DNA of 64,000 nucleotides, taken from assembly GCA_937879965.1 (NCBI GenBank), contig CALFMP010000036.1, positions 248,001 to 312,000 of the forward strand, in the 5' to 3' direction. The position numbers and the translations under genes are program-made. The stretch comes from QKMZ01 sp012965515 (GTDB lineage: Bacteria; Cyanobacteriota; Vampirovibrionia; Obscuribacterales; Obscuribacteraceae). The notes under the pieces were generated by a model, which searched no databases, was not told the origin of the DNA, and saw only the letters and a list, made by a program, of their open reading frames with translations. Of this stretch, positions 7,951-17,478 are shown piece after piece (positions within the stretch are counted from its first letter, which is position 1; each line of letters begins with the position of its first letter).

Positions 7951-9489
7951 TTACGCTCTGCCTTGGTGGTGCGGCGAGCCGCCTTTCTTACCACCGCTGG
8001 CGCCATTTTCACTGGCTTCTCTGGCTTTTTCGAGGAGTCTGTCGACCAGTTCGCCCGGTTTCAATTCGAATGGTGCAAAGGGTACGTACATCATCATAAC
8101 CATGAAGCACATGAGCATGAGTCCTTCCCATTCAGTGTTCGGTACATATTCACCGATTTCTCTGAGCCAAGAAATACGGGTGACCATGACAAACACGATC
8201 AGGATCCACCAGAATCTCCAAAGAGATAGTGTTACTACTGCATTTACCCAATTTATAAAGACTGGTTTGAAGAGTCTGCCTACACTGCCGGGCCATGCAT
8301 ACAAAGCGGCAGCGATGGGTCCCATGAGGAGCAAGTAGCAGCTCATTGCCAATTGGAAGGCTGTGAGGATCAACAAGCCGATGCCCATAGACATATTGAT
8401 CATGCCGGAAGCCATTTGGAAGGTCTGATCCTTGAACTCTTGTGGGTCGAGACCGTCTCTCAGTTGACCTCTGGCTTCTTTAGCCTCTTGCTGACCAACT
8501 ACCCATTGAACAATTTCATTGGCGGTAAATTGCTGGGCGATGGCGTAGGTCATCGAGTTACCGACATCAATCGAATAGCTCATGATCAGTTGTGTAGAAG
8601 GAATAAGGAAAAGAGCAATCATGGCGCGGAGGATATGTCCCAGCGGTCCGCCCTGGCTGTCTTCATCCGGATTGGCGAATTGGGAAATCATCAGCTTCAT
8701 CTGAAGGATAACGGCTCCCGGAAGCAAAAGGAGAAGAGCCATCGGAAGGTAGACATGACGGTACATTTGCTGCACCATGCCGATTGCTTGAGACACTGGG
8801 CGGAAGGGAGCTCTGGTGCTGCCGCTTGTACCGACCGCTTCGTTGGCTACATTAATGTTGCCTGCGATAAGCATTGGGATGTAATCGGTGAGTGCATCGC
8901 AGTTGCCGTTTTGCATGGCATCGCCGGCTGCTTGCATCTGACCTTGCATGTCGCTGACTGCGTTGGGAACAGCTTGCTGAGGAGCGCCACCGATTGAAAT
9001 GAACTGTCCGACTGCGTTGTCTGCGGCTTCGGCTTGGTTAGGGTTGCCTGCCGGAGTGCGAGGAAATTTCGGTTGTTCTTTGGTGAAGTTGTTTTGATAA
9101 CCCTTGTTACCAGTGTTTGTTCCTTCTTGGTTCTTTTTGCGCTGCTTTTCCATCTCGATGATGAGTCTGTAATCGTGCAGCCTGGTTCTGTCCGGAGCCG
9201 GCTTAGACTCGTGAGTGTATGGATTGCCTTCGCAGTTTGAATCCGGACGCGGCTGTGCATCGTGCAAACCGGACAACGGATGGTCGCGATTCCAAAGTGC
9301 CTGACGAAAAGATTGAGCGTTACCGCCTCTGGCGAAAGCATCTTGAGCAACCGAGCTCAAAACGATGAGCAGCAAGGTCGCCAGCGCAATAGTCCTGGTC
9401 ATTTGACCGAGTCTTGCAGCTTTGGCGATGTTGGTAAGGAGGTTACGAGTAAAAGCCGACTCGTCCGGCGTAAAAGCGCGGTTTGGCAT
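7951..9489 (-). CDS. polytopic membrane protein, A family (A2)
   Basis: A 512-residue paralog of the protein at 13673-15223. Residues 30-53 form a signal-anchor. A charged segment with PxPD, HESKPAPDR and KGYQ motifs shared with A1 follows. Then come membrane segments around YLPMALLLLLPGAV, ALFLIPSTQLIMSYSIDVGN, a long SMGIGLLILTAFQLA to GPIAAALYAWPG segment, a Trp-rich segment (LSLWRFWWILIVFV) and a last one ending YVPFAPF. The PGAV and IDxGNS motifs are shared with the B family, so A and B are homologous. No obvious Shine-Dalgarno precedes the ATG. A shorter start at residue 30 exists, but the extended N-terminus is similar in A1. Function unknown. Confidence 0.85.
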   Translation of the reverse strand: MPNRAFTPDESAFTRNLLTNIAKAARLGQMTRTIALATLLLIVLSSVAQDAFARGGNAQSFRQALWNRDHPLSGLHDAQPRPDSNCEGNPYTHESKPAPDRTRLHDYRLIIEMEKQRKKNQEGTNTGNKGYQNNFTKEQPKFPRTPAGNPNQAEAADNAVGQFISIGGAPQQAVPNAVSDMQGQMQAAGDAMQNGNCDALTDYIPMLIAGNINVANEAVGTSGSTRAPFRPVSQAIGMVQQMYRHVYLPMALLLLLPGAVILQMKLMISQFANPDEDSQGGPLGHILRAMIALFLIPSTQLIMSYSIDVGNSMTYAIAQQFTANEIVQWVVGQQEAKEARGQLRDGLDPQEFKDQTFQMASGMINMSMGIGLLILTAFQLAMSCYLLLMGPIAAALYAWPGSVGRLFKPVFINWVNAVVTLSLWRFWWILIVFVMVTRISWLREIGEYVPNTEWEGLMLMCFMVMMMYVPFAPFELKPGELVDRLLEKAREASENGASGGKKGGSPHHQGRA

Positions 9490-9523
9490 TCGTGGGCTCT
9501 GGGGGCGTCAGGGCTACACGAAG

Positions 9524-9557
9524 ATAGTAATTAGGGCAACGTGAAAGTAGCGTGAAC
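9524..9557 (-). promoter_or_regulatory. cassette-type promoter of A2-B3
   Basis: Minus strand: GTTCAC (9557-9552), 5 bp, TTTCAC (9546-9541), 11 bp, TACTAT (9529-9524). The -10 lies about 35 bp before the A2 start. The rest of the 281-bp gap (9490-9770) shows no other clear signal. Confidence 0.7.
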
Positions 9558-9770
9558 GCCATCAAATCGTACCCTGGCGCGCCTTTCCGGGTTTAATCTT
9601 CCGGGAAGGAGGTGCGGTCGAAGCGATTTTCGACGTTGCAGTTTAATTTAGAGAGAAATGAAATACTGGCTGGCTTACGGGTGGCTCTTTCTTTGTTCGC
9701 TCCTGTCAGATTAGGGAAATTGTTTTATGCAATTCGTTTATCGGCAGCTCCTGAAACGCCCAACGTCAGC

Positions 9771-12266
9771 CTAAGACCACCAGCTGTTGCTCAATGTTTG
9801 AGGCACAGGAGGCTTGACCGGTGTTTCGGCTTGAGCCCAAGCGCCGCGTTGGCGCAGCACAGTGCCGAGAGCGTGGTTGAGGTTTGGCTTGCGTTGCTCG
9901 GGCGCAGTTTGCCCTTGCAGGTCTCTAGTAAAGTCAGCAACCGTGACGAGCGTTTCTACTTGCGGCTCAAAAAATACTTGGGTGTGTTGGGTGTGTTGGG
10001 TGTTTGGCACCAGACTGAAACCGGTAAGGGGCGGTGCGCCTACAGGCGGTGGCGGTGGTGCGTAGCTGGTGGTGGCCGCGTCAGCTACGGTTTGCAACTT
10101 GGAGAGCAACTGCTGCGGCGTCAATGATGCGCCGGCAGGAATTTTGGCAAAACCGGCCGCAGTCTGTCCGCTCACCATTGGGGGCGGCGGGTAATTGAAG
10201 CGCTGATCTCTGAGCGCGGCGATTCTGGGGTCGTCGTTCGAGTTCATTTCGGACTCCTGTACAGGGGTGGATGGGGAGAAGTCGTTGCTTACGGAAGCTT
10301 GGTTTTGTTCTGTTTCTTCAATTTCTGCTTTTACTTTTTCTAGATAGATAAGATCCGGATCTTGGTGGGGGATATTGGCCGGATAGTGCATGATGTTTTG
10401 GATCGAGTTGCCCAGCACGCTTGCGATTGTGTTTCTCGGCATCGGTGTGACGGGCTGACCGGAAGACGGAGGTGCCGTGCAAACGGGATCGTTCCATACG
10501 CCTGTCTCTTTGTTGAGCGTGCATTTTGTTTCGACCGGCGTTTCCGGTACATCGGGAGACCAGCCGGTGAGCGGGTCGGTAAACGCGACGCGTGGTGCGA
10601 CCGGCTCGGCAGGAGCAGCCGGTGCAACTGGCGCAACCGGTGCAACTGGCGCAACCGGAGCGGCAAGCGGTGGTTTGGAAACGTTTAGAGGAGAAACGAG
10701 CGGCAGAGGACCTTTTGCATTGGCTTTGAGCGGAGCTGCAGGAACCTTGGGCAATTCGTTGCCTTCGTCATCATGGGTGACGGTAAATCCTGCTGCTCGG
10801 GCCGCGAGTGCTGCTGAGCTGGCAACTCTGTTAGGAGCCGCAGCTGGAGCGCTGTCTGGCTTGCTGCTGTTGCCCTTGGAGCCGCCTTTCTTGCCGCCCT
10901 TGCCGCCGCCTTTGCCACCGCCGCCGCCACCACCTTCAGCACCAGCTGCAACTTCGGCGCCAATCATTTCGCATTGCTGAACCGCGCTCTTCATGATGGC
11001 TGCGCAGTCGAATGCGTGCTTGACGGAAGTAGTAGCGAGTACGTTCAAGGCAGTCACCATGTACAAGCCGGTGGAGGCTTGCGCTTTAGTCATTGCCAGA
11101 AGGCAGATGGTGATTTGCCAGAGGAAACTCCAGAACGCCAGCGTGATGCAGCTTTCGACCCAGGTGGGAAAAGCTTGTTTGAACATTTGCGTCGGCCATG
11201 CCCAGAGACCAGCCATGATCGGACCGGCGAAGTAGAGGTAGTAAAAGAAAGCCATTTGGAAAGCGGTGAGCAATGCCCAGCCGGCGCAGAGTCCTGCGTT
11301 GGCAGTGTACATGCCCATGCGTGTCGCGATCGATGCCTGCGGCATGATGGTATCTTCGCGGTTCGGCGGAACGAGGTAGAGACCTGTGCAAGGATCGCTG
11401 ATTTTGCCCCACAGACGACCTTCGATTTTTGCAAACGGCTCGTTGCCGCGGGGCGAAAGATCCGGAGCAATGTCTTTGCTTAGCGAGCCTTCGCCTTCTG
11501 CGAGGTAGCGAACACCGAAGGCGCGGATTTCTGCGCACATTGCGTCGCGGTACATGTCACCACCGACGATGCGAGAGTATTCGGAGCTGACTGTGTAGTG
11601 GAGGCTGTTGCCCAGGTCGATAGCGAAGTTGGTGACGAGGCAGCTTGCCGGGACCAAAGCGACTGCAATCATGCCTCTTTGAATACCTTCAATCGGACTG
11701 GCTGCACCAAGGACCGGATTACCTTGAGCCATGATGGCTCTTACTTGTGTGAGAACTGCGCCCGGAAGAATTAGTAGAAGTGCGATGGGCACGAACACAT
11801 TATTGCGGTGGCGGTTCCAACGATTGCCGTCCGCTGTCGTGAAGTTTTTCATGAAGCGCGAAGCGTAGTCGATTGCCATGCAAGCCATATCGCGGGCTAT
11901 GTCACCGGCTGAGTTTCCGACTTGGCTCTGCCCTGCTTGCGACTCTGCAGCAGCACCCTTGGTGGCATTTTTCGGTTGACCCATTTTGGCCACGACGAGG
12001 TCGGTTCTGTTTTTCGCGACCTTCCCTACTTGCTCTTCGTCGACCGGACCTGGTGTCTTTTCCAGCGCGTCTTGCTCGGTAATAAGGGGTTGCACCCTCA
12101 TATCCTGTCTCCAGTTCTTTTCCATGTCATTCAAACCCTGGTCGGGTTTGACGTTCGCCTTGGCTTCCGGTTGGCAGAACGACATGACGACAGCGGACAC
12201 TGCGGCGATTGCCAGAAGAGAGGTCAGTAGCGTTTTTTGTTTCTTTGTAGCTTGAGTCAAATTCAC
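9771..12266 (-). CDS. polytopic membrane protein, B family, with long C-terminal extension (B2)
   Basis: An 831-residue protein, GTG start. A hydrophobic segment lies at about 12-32; the B core at about 112-430 has five membrane segments and the conserved loop (MYRDAMCAEIRAFG, RLWGKxSDPCTGL, NRED). The extension carries a Gly/Lys-rich linker (about 440-465), an Ala/Pro/Val-rich region with PVAPVAP repeats, a DPLTGW motif, an ETGVWNDP motif and a final block (VADFT to SNSWWS) matching the separate 213-residue protein at the end of the cluster. It starts 14 bp after B1, so it is surely in the same operon. The first Cys of the core is replaced (AIDYAS instead of AIDYCS), but the loop Cys are kept. 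Confidence 0.85.
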   Translation of the reverse strand: MNLTQATKKQKTLLTSLLAIAAVSAVVMSFCQPEAKANVKPDQGLNDMEKNWRQDMRVQPLITEQDALEKTPGPVDEEQVGKVAKNRTDLVVAKMGQPKNATKGAAAESQAGQSQVGNSAGDIARDMACMAIDYASRFMKNFTTADGNRWNRHRNNVFVPIALLLILPGAVLTQVRAIMAQGNPVLGAASPIEGIQRGMIAVALVPASCLVTNFAIDLGNSLHYTVSSEYSRIVGGDMYRDAMCAEIRAFGVRYLAEGEGSLSKDIAPDLSPRGNEPFAKIEGRLWGKISDPCTGLYLVPPNREDTIMPQASIATRMGMYTANAGLCAGWALLTAFQMAFFYYLYFAGPIMAGLWAWPTQMFKQAFPTWVESCITLAFWSFLWQITICLLAMTKAQASTGLYMVTALNVLATTSVKHAFDCAAIMKSAVQQCEMIGAEVAAGAEGGGGGGGKGGGKGGKKGGSKGNSSKPDSAPAAAPNRVASSAALAARAAGFTVTHDDEGNELPKVPAAPLKANAKGPLPLVSPLNVSKPPLAAPVAPVAPVAPVAPAAPAEPVAPRVAFTDPLTGWSPDVPETPVETKCTLNKETGVWNDPVCTAPPSSGQPVTPMPRNTIASVLGNSIQNIMHYPANIPHQDPDLIYLEKVKAEIEETEQNQASVSNDFSPSTPVQESEMNSNDDPRIAALRDQRFNYPPPPMVSGQTAAGFAKIPAGASLTPQQLLSKLQTVADAATTSYAPPPPPVGAPPLTGFSLVPNTQHTQHTQVFFEPQVETLVTVADFTRDLQGQTAPEQRKPNLNHALGTVLRQRGAWAQAETPVKPPVPQTLSNSWWS

Positions 12267-12280
12267 TTTTGATTCCCCGC

Positions 12281-13630
12281 TTACTTGGCGTTTGCCGCAG
12301 CTTTGCCCATCTTTTCGCCAATCTCGGCAGCCTTCATGCCGGCTGCTTTGACTAACCCTGAGAAGTCAAATGCGTGTTTGACAGAACCTGTTGCGAGGAA
12401 ATTCAAGGCGGTGAGCATGAAGATGCCGGTGTCGTCCGTGCCCTTGAAGCAAGCAATCAAAAGAACTACGGTTGTCCAGAAAAAACTCCAGAAGCAGAGG
12501 GTGATAACACCTTCAACCCAGATACCGAAAGAATCTCTGAAAACTTTCAGTGGCCAGACCCAGAGACCTGCAAATACGGGACCGATGAAGAAGAGGTAGT
12601 AAAAGAAAGCTGTTTGGAAAGCGCAGCAAATGGTCCAGCCGGTGTTCGCCGCCGCGTTTGTAGAGAAGAGAACTGCACGAGCGGCGATTGTGGAAGACGG
12701 CATTGAGGCGTCATCGCGGTTCGGCGGAACGAGATAAAGACCTGCGCAAGGATCGTTGAGTTTGCCCCAGAGTCTGCCTTCTGCAGGTGAGAAAAGACCA
12801 GCAAAGCGAGGAGCCAAATCAGGATCAGGAGTCTGCAAGGAGCCTTCGTTTTCGGAAAGATAGCGAACACCGAAAGCTCGGATTTCTGCGCACATCGCAT
12901 CGTGATACATATCTGTTCCGCACATATTGCGGTATTCCTGAGCGATTGTGTACTGGAAGCTGTTAGCGAGGTCGACGGCGTAGTTGACGATCAAGTAGCT
13001 GGCGGGGATGAGGAAAACGCCGATGAATGAGCGTTGAAGACCGTCAATTGGACTTACTTGTCCGACCACCGGATTACCTTGAGCGATAATTGCGCGCATT
13101 TGCGACATTACGGCACCGGGCAAAAGAAAGAGGATACCAATCGGTACAAACACTCCGTCACGAAAACGATTCCAGCGGTTGCCGCCTTCGGTAGTAAAGT
13201 TTTTCAAGAAACGTGAGCAGTAGTCGATTGCTGCGCAACCTTGATCGCGTGCGATGTCGGCAGCAGAATTGCCTGCTTGCGTGGCTTGAGCTTGACCAGT
13301 TGCTTTTGCTGCCGGAGCAGTGTTGCGTGGCTGGTTCATTTTGCCGATCATGCGCTCGGTTTGATTCCAGCGTGTTTTAAGCAAGTGGTCTGCTTTCAGC
13401 TTTTCGGGCGGTACTTTTGAGAGTGCTTCGCAGATTGCGTCGAGGTGCTCTTTCTTGATTGTCTTATCGTATTCTTTTGCCAGCTTGAGGAGGTTGGTAA
13501 ATTGTTCGCCACCGCATACTGCCGGGCGACGCAACTCTTGCGAGAACGCTGTTGCTGCGGAGCTCAATGTCACGAGCACCGCCATCAGTACTGCCGTGAT
13601 GAGTAATTGTGATGTTTTGGAAGGTGACAC
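12281..13630 (-). CDS. polytopic membrane protein, B family, minimal form (B1)
   Basis: A 449-residue protein and the most compact B member. Signal-like segment 10-30; core from QAGNSAADIARDQ (118-130). Membrane segments fall at about 161-182, 201-224, 331-356, 372-394 and 403-424. The inter-segment loop holds MYHDAMCAEIRAFG (241-254), WGKLNDPC (288-295) and NRDD (304-307). The GTG start is preceded by GAGGA at 7-bp spacing. It has neither the N-terminal nor the C-terminal low-complexity extensions of B2-B4, so it defines the family core. It lies 42 bp after A1 and 14 bp before B2. Function unknown; VirB6-like topology is only a resemblance. Confidence 0.87.
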   Translation of the reverse strand: MSPSKTSQLLITAVLMAVLVTLSSAATAFSQELRRPAVCGGEQFTNLLKLAKEYDKTIKKEHLDAICEALSKVPPEKLKADHLLKTRWNQTERMIGKMNQPRNTAPAAKATGQAQATQAGNSAADIARDQGCAAIDYCSRFLKNFTTEGGNRWNRFRDGVFVPIGILFLLPGAVMSQMRAIIAQGNPVVGQVSPIDGLQRSFIGVFLIPASYLIVNYAVDLANSFQYTIAQEYRNMCGTDMYHDAMCAEIRAFGVRYLSENEGSLQTPDPDLAPRFAGLFSPAEGRLWGKLNDPCAGLYLVPPNRDDASMPSSTIAARAVLFSTNAAANTGWTICCAFQTAFFYYLFFIGPVFAGLWVWPLKVFRDSFGIWVEGVITLCFWSFFWTTVVLLIACFKGTDDTGIFMLTALNFLATGSVKHAFDFSGLVKAAGMKAAEIGEKMGKAAANAK

Positions 13631-13672
13631 TTGCTTTTCCTCGGGGTTAGAATCGGGAGCTTGGAAGTTTTG

Positions 13673-15223
13673 TTATGCAGCCTTTTTGCCTTGCGCGGCT
13701 TGGCTGATTTCCTTGCCCTTTTCCAGGAGCTTGTCGACCATGTCGCCCGGTCTGCAGTCAAATGGTGCAAACGGAACGTACATCATCATCACCAGGAAGC
13801 AGCAGAGCATCAGAGCTTCCCATTCTGTGTTCGGCTGGTATTCGCCGATTTCTGAGAGCCAATGAATTCGTGTCACCATCACGAATGTGATTAGCACCCA
13901 CCAGAAACGCCACAACGAAAGAACCACGACGCCGTTTACCCAATTTATGAAAATCGGCTTGAATAGCTTGCCCACGCTACCTGGCCAACTGTAAAACGCG
14001 GCGGCAATCGGTCCCAACAAGAGCAGATAGCAGCTAAGCGCTAACTGGAACGCTGCCAAAATCAACAGTCCATAGCCCAAGGACATATTGATGATGCCGG
14101 CGGCCATTTGCCACATCTGCTCTTTGAACGGTTGTGGATCGAGCCTCTCTTGAGGCTGCCCTGCTGCTTCCCTCGCTTGTTGCATTCCCTGAGCCCAGGT
14201 GACGATTTCCATGGGAGAGAATTGCTGAGCGACCGTGTATGTCATCGAGTTACCCACATCGATGCTGTAGCTCATGATCAACTGTGTGGATGGAACCAGG
14301 AACAGCGCGATCATGGCGCGAAGAATATGACCCCAAGGTCCGCCTTGAAAATCTTCGTCAGGATTGGCGAACGAGGTGCACATATTTTTCAAATGAAGTA
14401 GAACTGCGCCCGGGAGAAGGAGGAGCAATGCCATCGGCAAATAGCAGTGGCGGAACATGTGTTGCACCATGCCGATTGCTTGTGAAAGTGGGCGCCAGGG
14501 TTGGCTGCTGTGGCCGATGCCGCCGCCGGCTGCTTCGTTGGCTACGTTGACATTGCCGGCGATGATCATTGGAATGTATTCTTTCAATGCATTGATGTTT
14601 GCGCGTTGTGCTGCGTCTCCGGCACCTTGCTGTTGACCTTGCATGTTGGCTAAAGCGCCGGGAATCTTTTGTTGGGGAGACAGTCCAAGCTGTTCTACCA
14701 GATCGGTCTGAGTCTTTCCGGTGTCGCCTTCGTGTTCGTTGCCTGCATCAACACGAGGAAATTTCGGTTTTTTCGGGTCGTAATTACCCTGGTAGCCTTT
14801 GTTACCGGCTTCCTGCCCTTGCTGATTTTGCTTTCTTTGCTTTTGCGGCTGAAACATAATCATGTAGTGGCGCTGCATCGTGCGGTCCGGTGCAGGCTGC
14901 GACTCATGGATAATCGCTTCACCGGCTGCATTGGCATCGGGTCGCGGTTGTGAATTATGCTTCTTGGACATCGGGAACTCTTGGTCCCATTTTTTCTGCT
15001 GCTTTGCCAGACTGGAATTGTCGTCACCATCTTCGGCTAGCGCCTCAGAGGAACCTGCCAGCAAGAAGAGGATGGACAACGACGCCATCACCACTACAAC
15101 ACCAGCAAAAAGCGCTGCGATCCGGGCTGTTATACCCGATGCCTTTTTGAAATTGTTGGTAAGGGGAGACGGCGCGACGCGGCTAAATGCCGCAGCGCAA
15201 AGCGCGATGACGGGGTTTGTCAT
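13673..15223 (-). CDS. polytopic membrane protein, A family (A1)
   Basis: A 516-residue protein and the first gene of the minus-strand cluster. Predicted membrane segments at about 34-57, 261-280, 300-322, 378-412, 428-450 and 467-488. A charged 200-residue region follows segment 1 and shares SQPRPDxN, HESxPAPDRT and NKGYQ with A2. PMALLLLLPGAV and SIDVGNSMTY are shared with both A2 and, more loosely, the B proteins. The end is a charged helix (DKLLEKGKE). With B1 and B2 it forms cassette 1; A2-B3-B4 form cassette 2. The divergent histidine kinase begins 407 bp away. Function unknown. Confidence 0.85.
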   Translation of the reverse strand: MTNPVIALCAAAFSRVAPSPLTNNFKKASGITARIAALFAGVVVVMASLSILFLLAGSSEALAEDGDDNSSLAKQQKKWDQEFPMSKKHNSQPRPDANAAGEAIIHESQPAPDRTMQRHYMIMFQPQKQRKQNQQGQEAGNKGYQGNYDPKKPKFPRVDAGNEHEGDTGKTQTDLVEQLGLSPQQKIPGALANMQGQQQGAGDAAQRANINALKEYIPMIIAGNVNVANEAAGGGIGHSSQPWRPLSQAIGMVQHMFRHCYLPMALLLLLPGAVLLHLKNMCTSFANPDEDFQGGPWGHILRAMIALFLVPSTQLIMSYSIDVGNSMTYTVAQQFSPMEIVTWAQGMQQAREAAGQPQERLDPQPFKEQMWQMAAGIINMSLGYGLLILAAFQLALSCYLLLLGPIAAAFYSWPGSVGKLFKPIFINWVNGVVVLSLWRFWWVLITFVMVTRIHWLSEIGEYQPNTEWEALMLCCFLVMMMYVPFAPFDCRPGDMVDKLLEKGKEISQAAQGKKAA

Positions 15224-15630
15224 AGTAACTTTTTATGGGGAAGGAGAGAGGTGAGAAGAGAGGACTGCGGACTAGGGAAAGGGGTTTTTGGCACTCTGAT
15301 GGTAGGCTGGGCTGCGTGAAACCAGTGTGAACAAAAACGACTTCCAGAAGCGGCGCCAAGCCGGGCTAGAGCTTGATTTCGCTATTTCTTTTATCTGCTT
15401 TTTAATAGCTTATTAGTAACAGAGGATTAGGCTTAGTTCCTGATGGCTTTCAGCTGCATCCTTGTTCATCGAAGGGGAGGATAGTTCGAATGTTAGGACC
15501 CAAAAATATCAATGGCGTATCAGTGCCGAAAACTGCCGGAAATCGGGCAAGAAACAATCAGTGTTAATCTAGTTCAGATGAATATTTATAGGTCCTTTGG
15601 AAACCGACGACTGAATGATTTAATCAGCGA
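15224..15630. promoter_or_regulatory. divergent intergenic region with cassette-type promoter of A1
   Basis: A 407-bp gap between A1 (minus) and the histidine kinase (plus). Minus strand: GTTCAC (15331-15326), 5 bp, TTTCAC (15320-15315), 11 bp, TACATC (15303-15298) as a weak -10, with an 80-base leader. The half of the gap near the kinase is AT-rich but shows no clear promoter. Confidence 0.6.
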
Positions 15631-17478
15631 ATGAAGTTGCGACTATCCTTAACTCAAACCATAGTGCTGCTGATTACAGTGCCTGTTTTGATGCAGATTG
15701 TGTTCTTCTTCTGGCTGACGAGTATTGTTTCTGAGTTGGAGAGACAGCGAGAGAAAGAATCCGAAGCGGTCGATGGTTTGGTGCTCGTCAATGAAGTATT
15801 GAACGACGTTATGTCCATTGGCGCCGGCATGTTCATGTTCCAGGCCGCCAAAGACCCGACTTTTCTCATGGAAATCGAATCAAACTACGCGCGCCTGGAT
15901 ACGCACACAGAGGAGCTGAAGCGTTTAGCGGCTCGAACCAAAGATCAATCGTCCGGTGTCAAAGGATTCGCCGCGATTATCTCGGAAGTGAGCACAACCC
16001 TCGAACAAGCAGCCGACTTCAGACAAGAAGAGGTTTGGGACATTGATAGCGTTCACATATCAGGAACGATCAAGAGCCTCTGCCGGCGCATCCGCGTAAT
16101 CGGGGAGCGAACAATCGAGCAACAGGCAAAGGTGCGCGCTGTTACTCGTGCGAAAGAGCAGAAGAGTCGCGCAGAGTTGGAAACCATGCTTCGCGTAATG
16201 ACTGTTTCTAACCTGGCATTGGCTGTTCTTCTTGGAATTATATTTACGATGAATGTCGGTATGCGATTCCGGCAGTTGATGTATGACACGATGACAGTGT
16301 CTTTCGGAAAACCGCTTGGTGAACCGATGGAAGGAGAGGATGAGATTGCCCGTCTCGACCAGGTTGTGCACAGTCTGGCCGCGGACCTCGCCTCTACCCG
16401 TAAGCAAGAACGCGCGATGATCGACAATACTGCCGAGATCATTTGTTCGTTGGATGATTCATATCGCTTTGAAGAAGTGAACCCGGCTGTGACTACGCGT
16501 CTTGGCTACGAGCAAGATTCAGTTCGGGGAAGCCTTTTCCAATCCTATGTGCATGAGGAGGACAGAAAGTCTGCTTATGATGCTCTGTCTAGAATTAAGA
16601 ATGAAGCACGTGAGATAGAATTCGAAGCCCGCATTCAAGGGAAGGACGGCCGCTACAGGGACATGGAGCTGGTCGGCAACTGGTCGAATGAAAATCAGCA
16701 CCTTTTCTTGATCATGCGAGATGTCACCGCCAGAAAGGAAGCGGAGCGTTTGAAACAAGAAGTTATCGCCATGGTCAGTCATGACCTGCGCGCCCCGTTA
16801 TCGTCTCTAGGCATTACGCTCGACTTGATTTTGGAAGGTGTAGCCGGAGACCTGAACGAGCGGGGGCATCGGCTTGTCAGTGTGGGCCGCCGTTCCGTTG
16901 CTTCACTCATCGCCATCATCAATGATCTTCTGGATATCGAACGTTTTGAATCTTCCGGTTTCAAACTCGACTACGAAGATAGTGAACCTGCACAGATGGT
17001 TAGTGATGCGGTAAACATTGTGTTGCCGGAAGCAGAATCGCGCAAGATTCGAGTTGTTCAGGATTGCGAGGACGTTGACCTGGTGGTCGACAAAGAGCGT
17101 TTGAAGCGGGTTTTGCAAAACCTCATCAACAACGCAATCAAGTTTTCCCCGGACGAGCAAGAGATCAAAGTTACATGCAAGTCCGGCGGTAATGGCACCG
17201 GCCATGATACTACTGCCGATGAAGCTGTATTCCGTGTGGCCGACCATGGGCCGGGCATTCCCGAAGATGCACGTGAAGCAGTGTTCGAAAAATTTCGGCA
17301 GGTGGGAACAGGTTCGGAAGGGGAGCGCAAAGGTACCGGACTTGGTTTGGCAATCTGCAAAACTATTGTAGAAGCCCACGGTGGGCGCATCGGCATTGAT
17401 GAAAACGAAGGCGGCGGCAGCGTCTTCTGGTTCGTCGTACCGAAGAAACCTTACAGCGACTCCGAACTGTTTCTGTAG
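15631..17478 (+). CDS. membrane PAS-domain sensor histidine kinase
   Basis: A 615-residue hybrid-free histidine kinase. Membrane segments at about 8-30 and 190-212 enclose a helical periplasmic sensor. A HAMP-like linker and a PAS domain (about 264-367, with DNTAEIICSLDD and a C-terminal RDVTARKEAE) follow. The dimerisation domain has the phospho-acceptor His384 in MVSHDLRAPLSS. The ATPase domain shows the N box NLINNAIKFSP (about 497), G1 DHGPGIP (about 538) and G2 GTGLGLAI (about 569). It autophosphorylates and should pass phosphate to a response regulator. None is adjacent; the nearest is the OmpR-type regulator at 20535. It is transcribed away from the A/B cassettes. Its stop codon lies inside a REP-like hairpin. 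Confidence 0.95.
   Translation: MKLRLSLTQTIVLLITVPVLMQIVFFFWLTSIVSELERQREKESEAVDGLVLVNEVLNDVMSIGAGMFMFQAAKDPTFLMEIESNYARLDTHTEELKRLAARTKDQSSGVKGFAAIISEVSTTLEQAADFRQEEVWDIDSVHISGTIKSLCRRIRVIGERTIEQQAKVRAVTRAKEQKSRAELETMLRVMTVSNLALAVLLGIIFTMNVGMRFRQLMYDTMTVSFGKPLGEPMEGEDEIARLDQVVHSLAADLASTRKQERAMIDNTAEIICSLDDSYRFEEVNPAVTTRLGYEQDSVRGSLFQSYVHEEDRKSAYDALSRIKNEAREIEFEARIQGKDGRYRDMELVGNWSNENQHLFLIMRDVTARKEAERLKQEVIAMVSHDLRAPLSSLGITLDLILEGVAGDLNERGHRLVSVGRRSVASLIAIINDLLDIERFESSGFKLDYEDSEPAQMVSDAVNIVLPEAESRKIRVVQDCEDVDLVVDKERLKRVLQNLINNAIKFSPDEQEIKVTCKSGGNGTGHDTTADEAVFRVADHGPGIPEDAREAVFEKFRQVGTGSEGERKGTGLGLAICKTIVEAHGGRIGIDENEGGGSVFWFVVPKKPYSDSELFL

Noticed and set aside
2248..15223. complete type IV secretion operon
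   Set aside because: Only the VirB6-like topology is present; no ATPase, core-complex or pilin gene is in the window.
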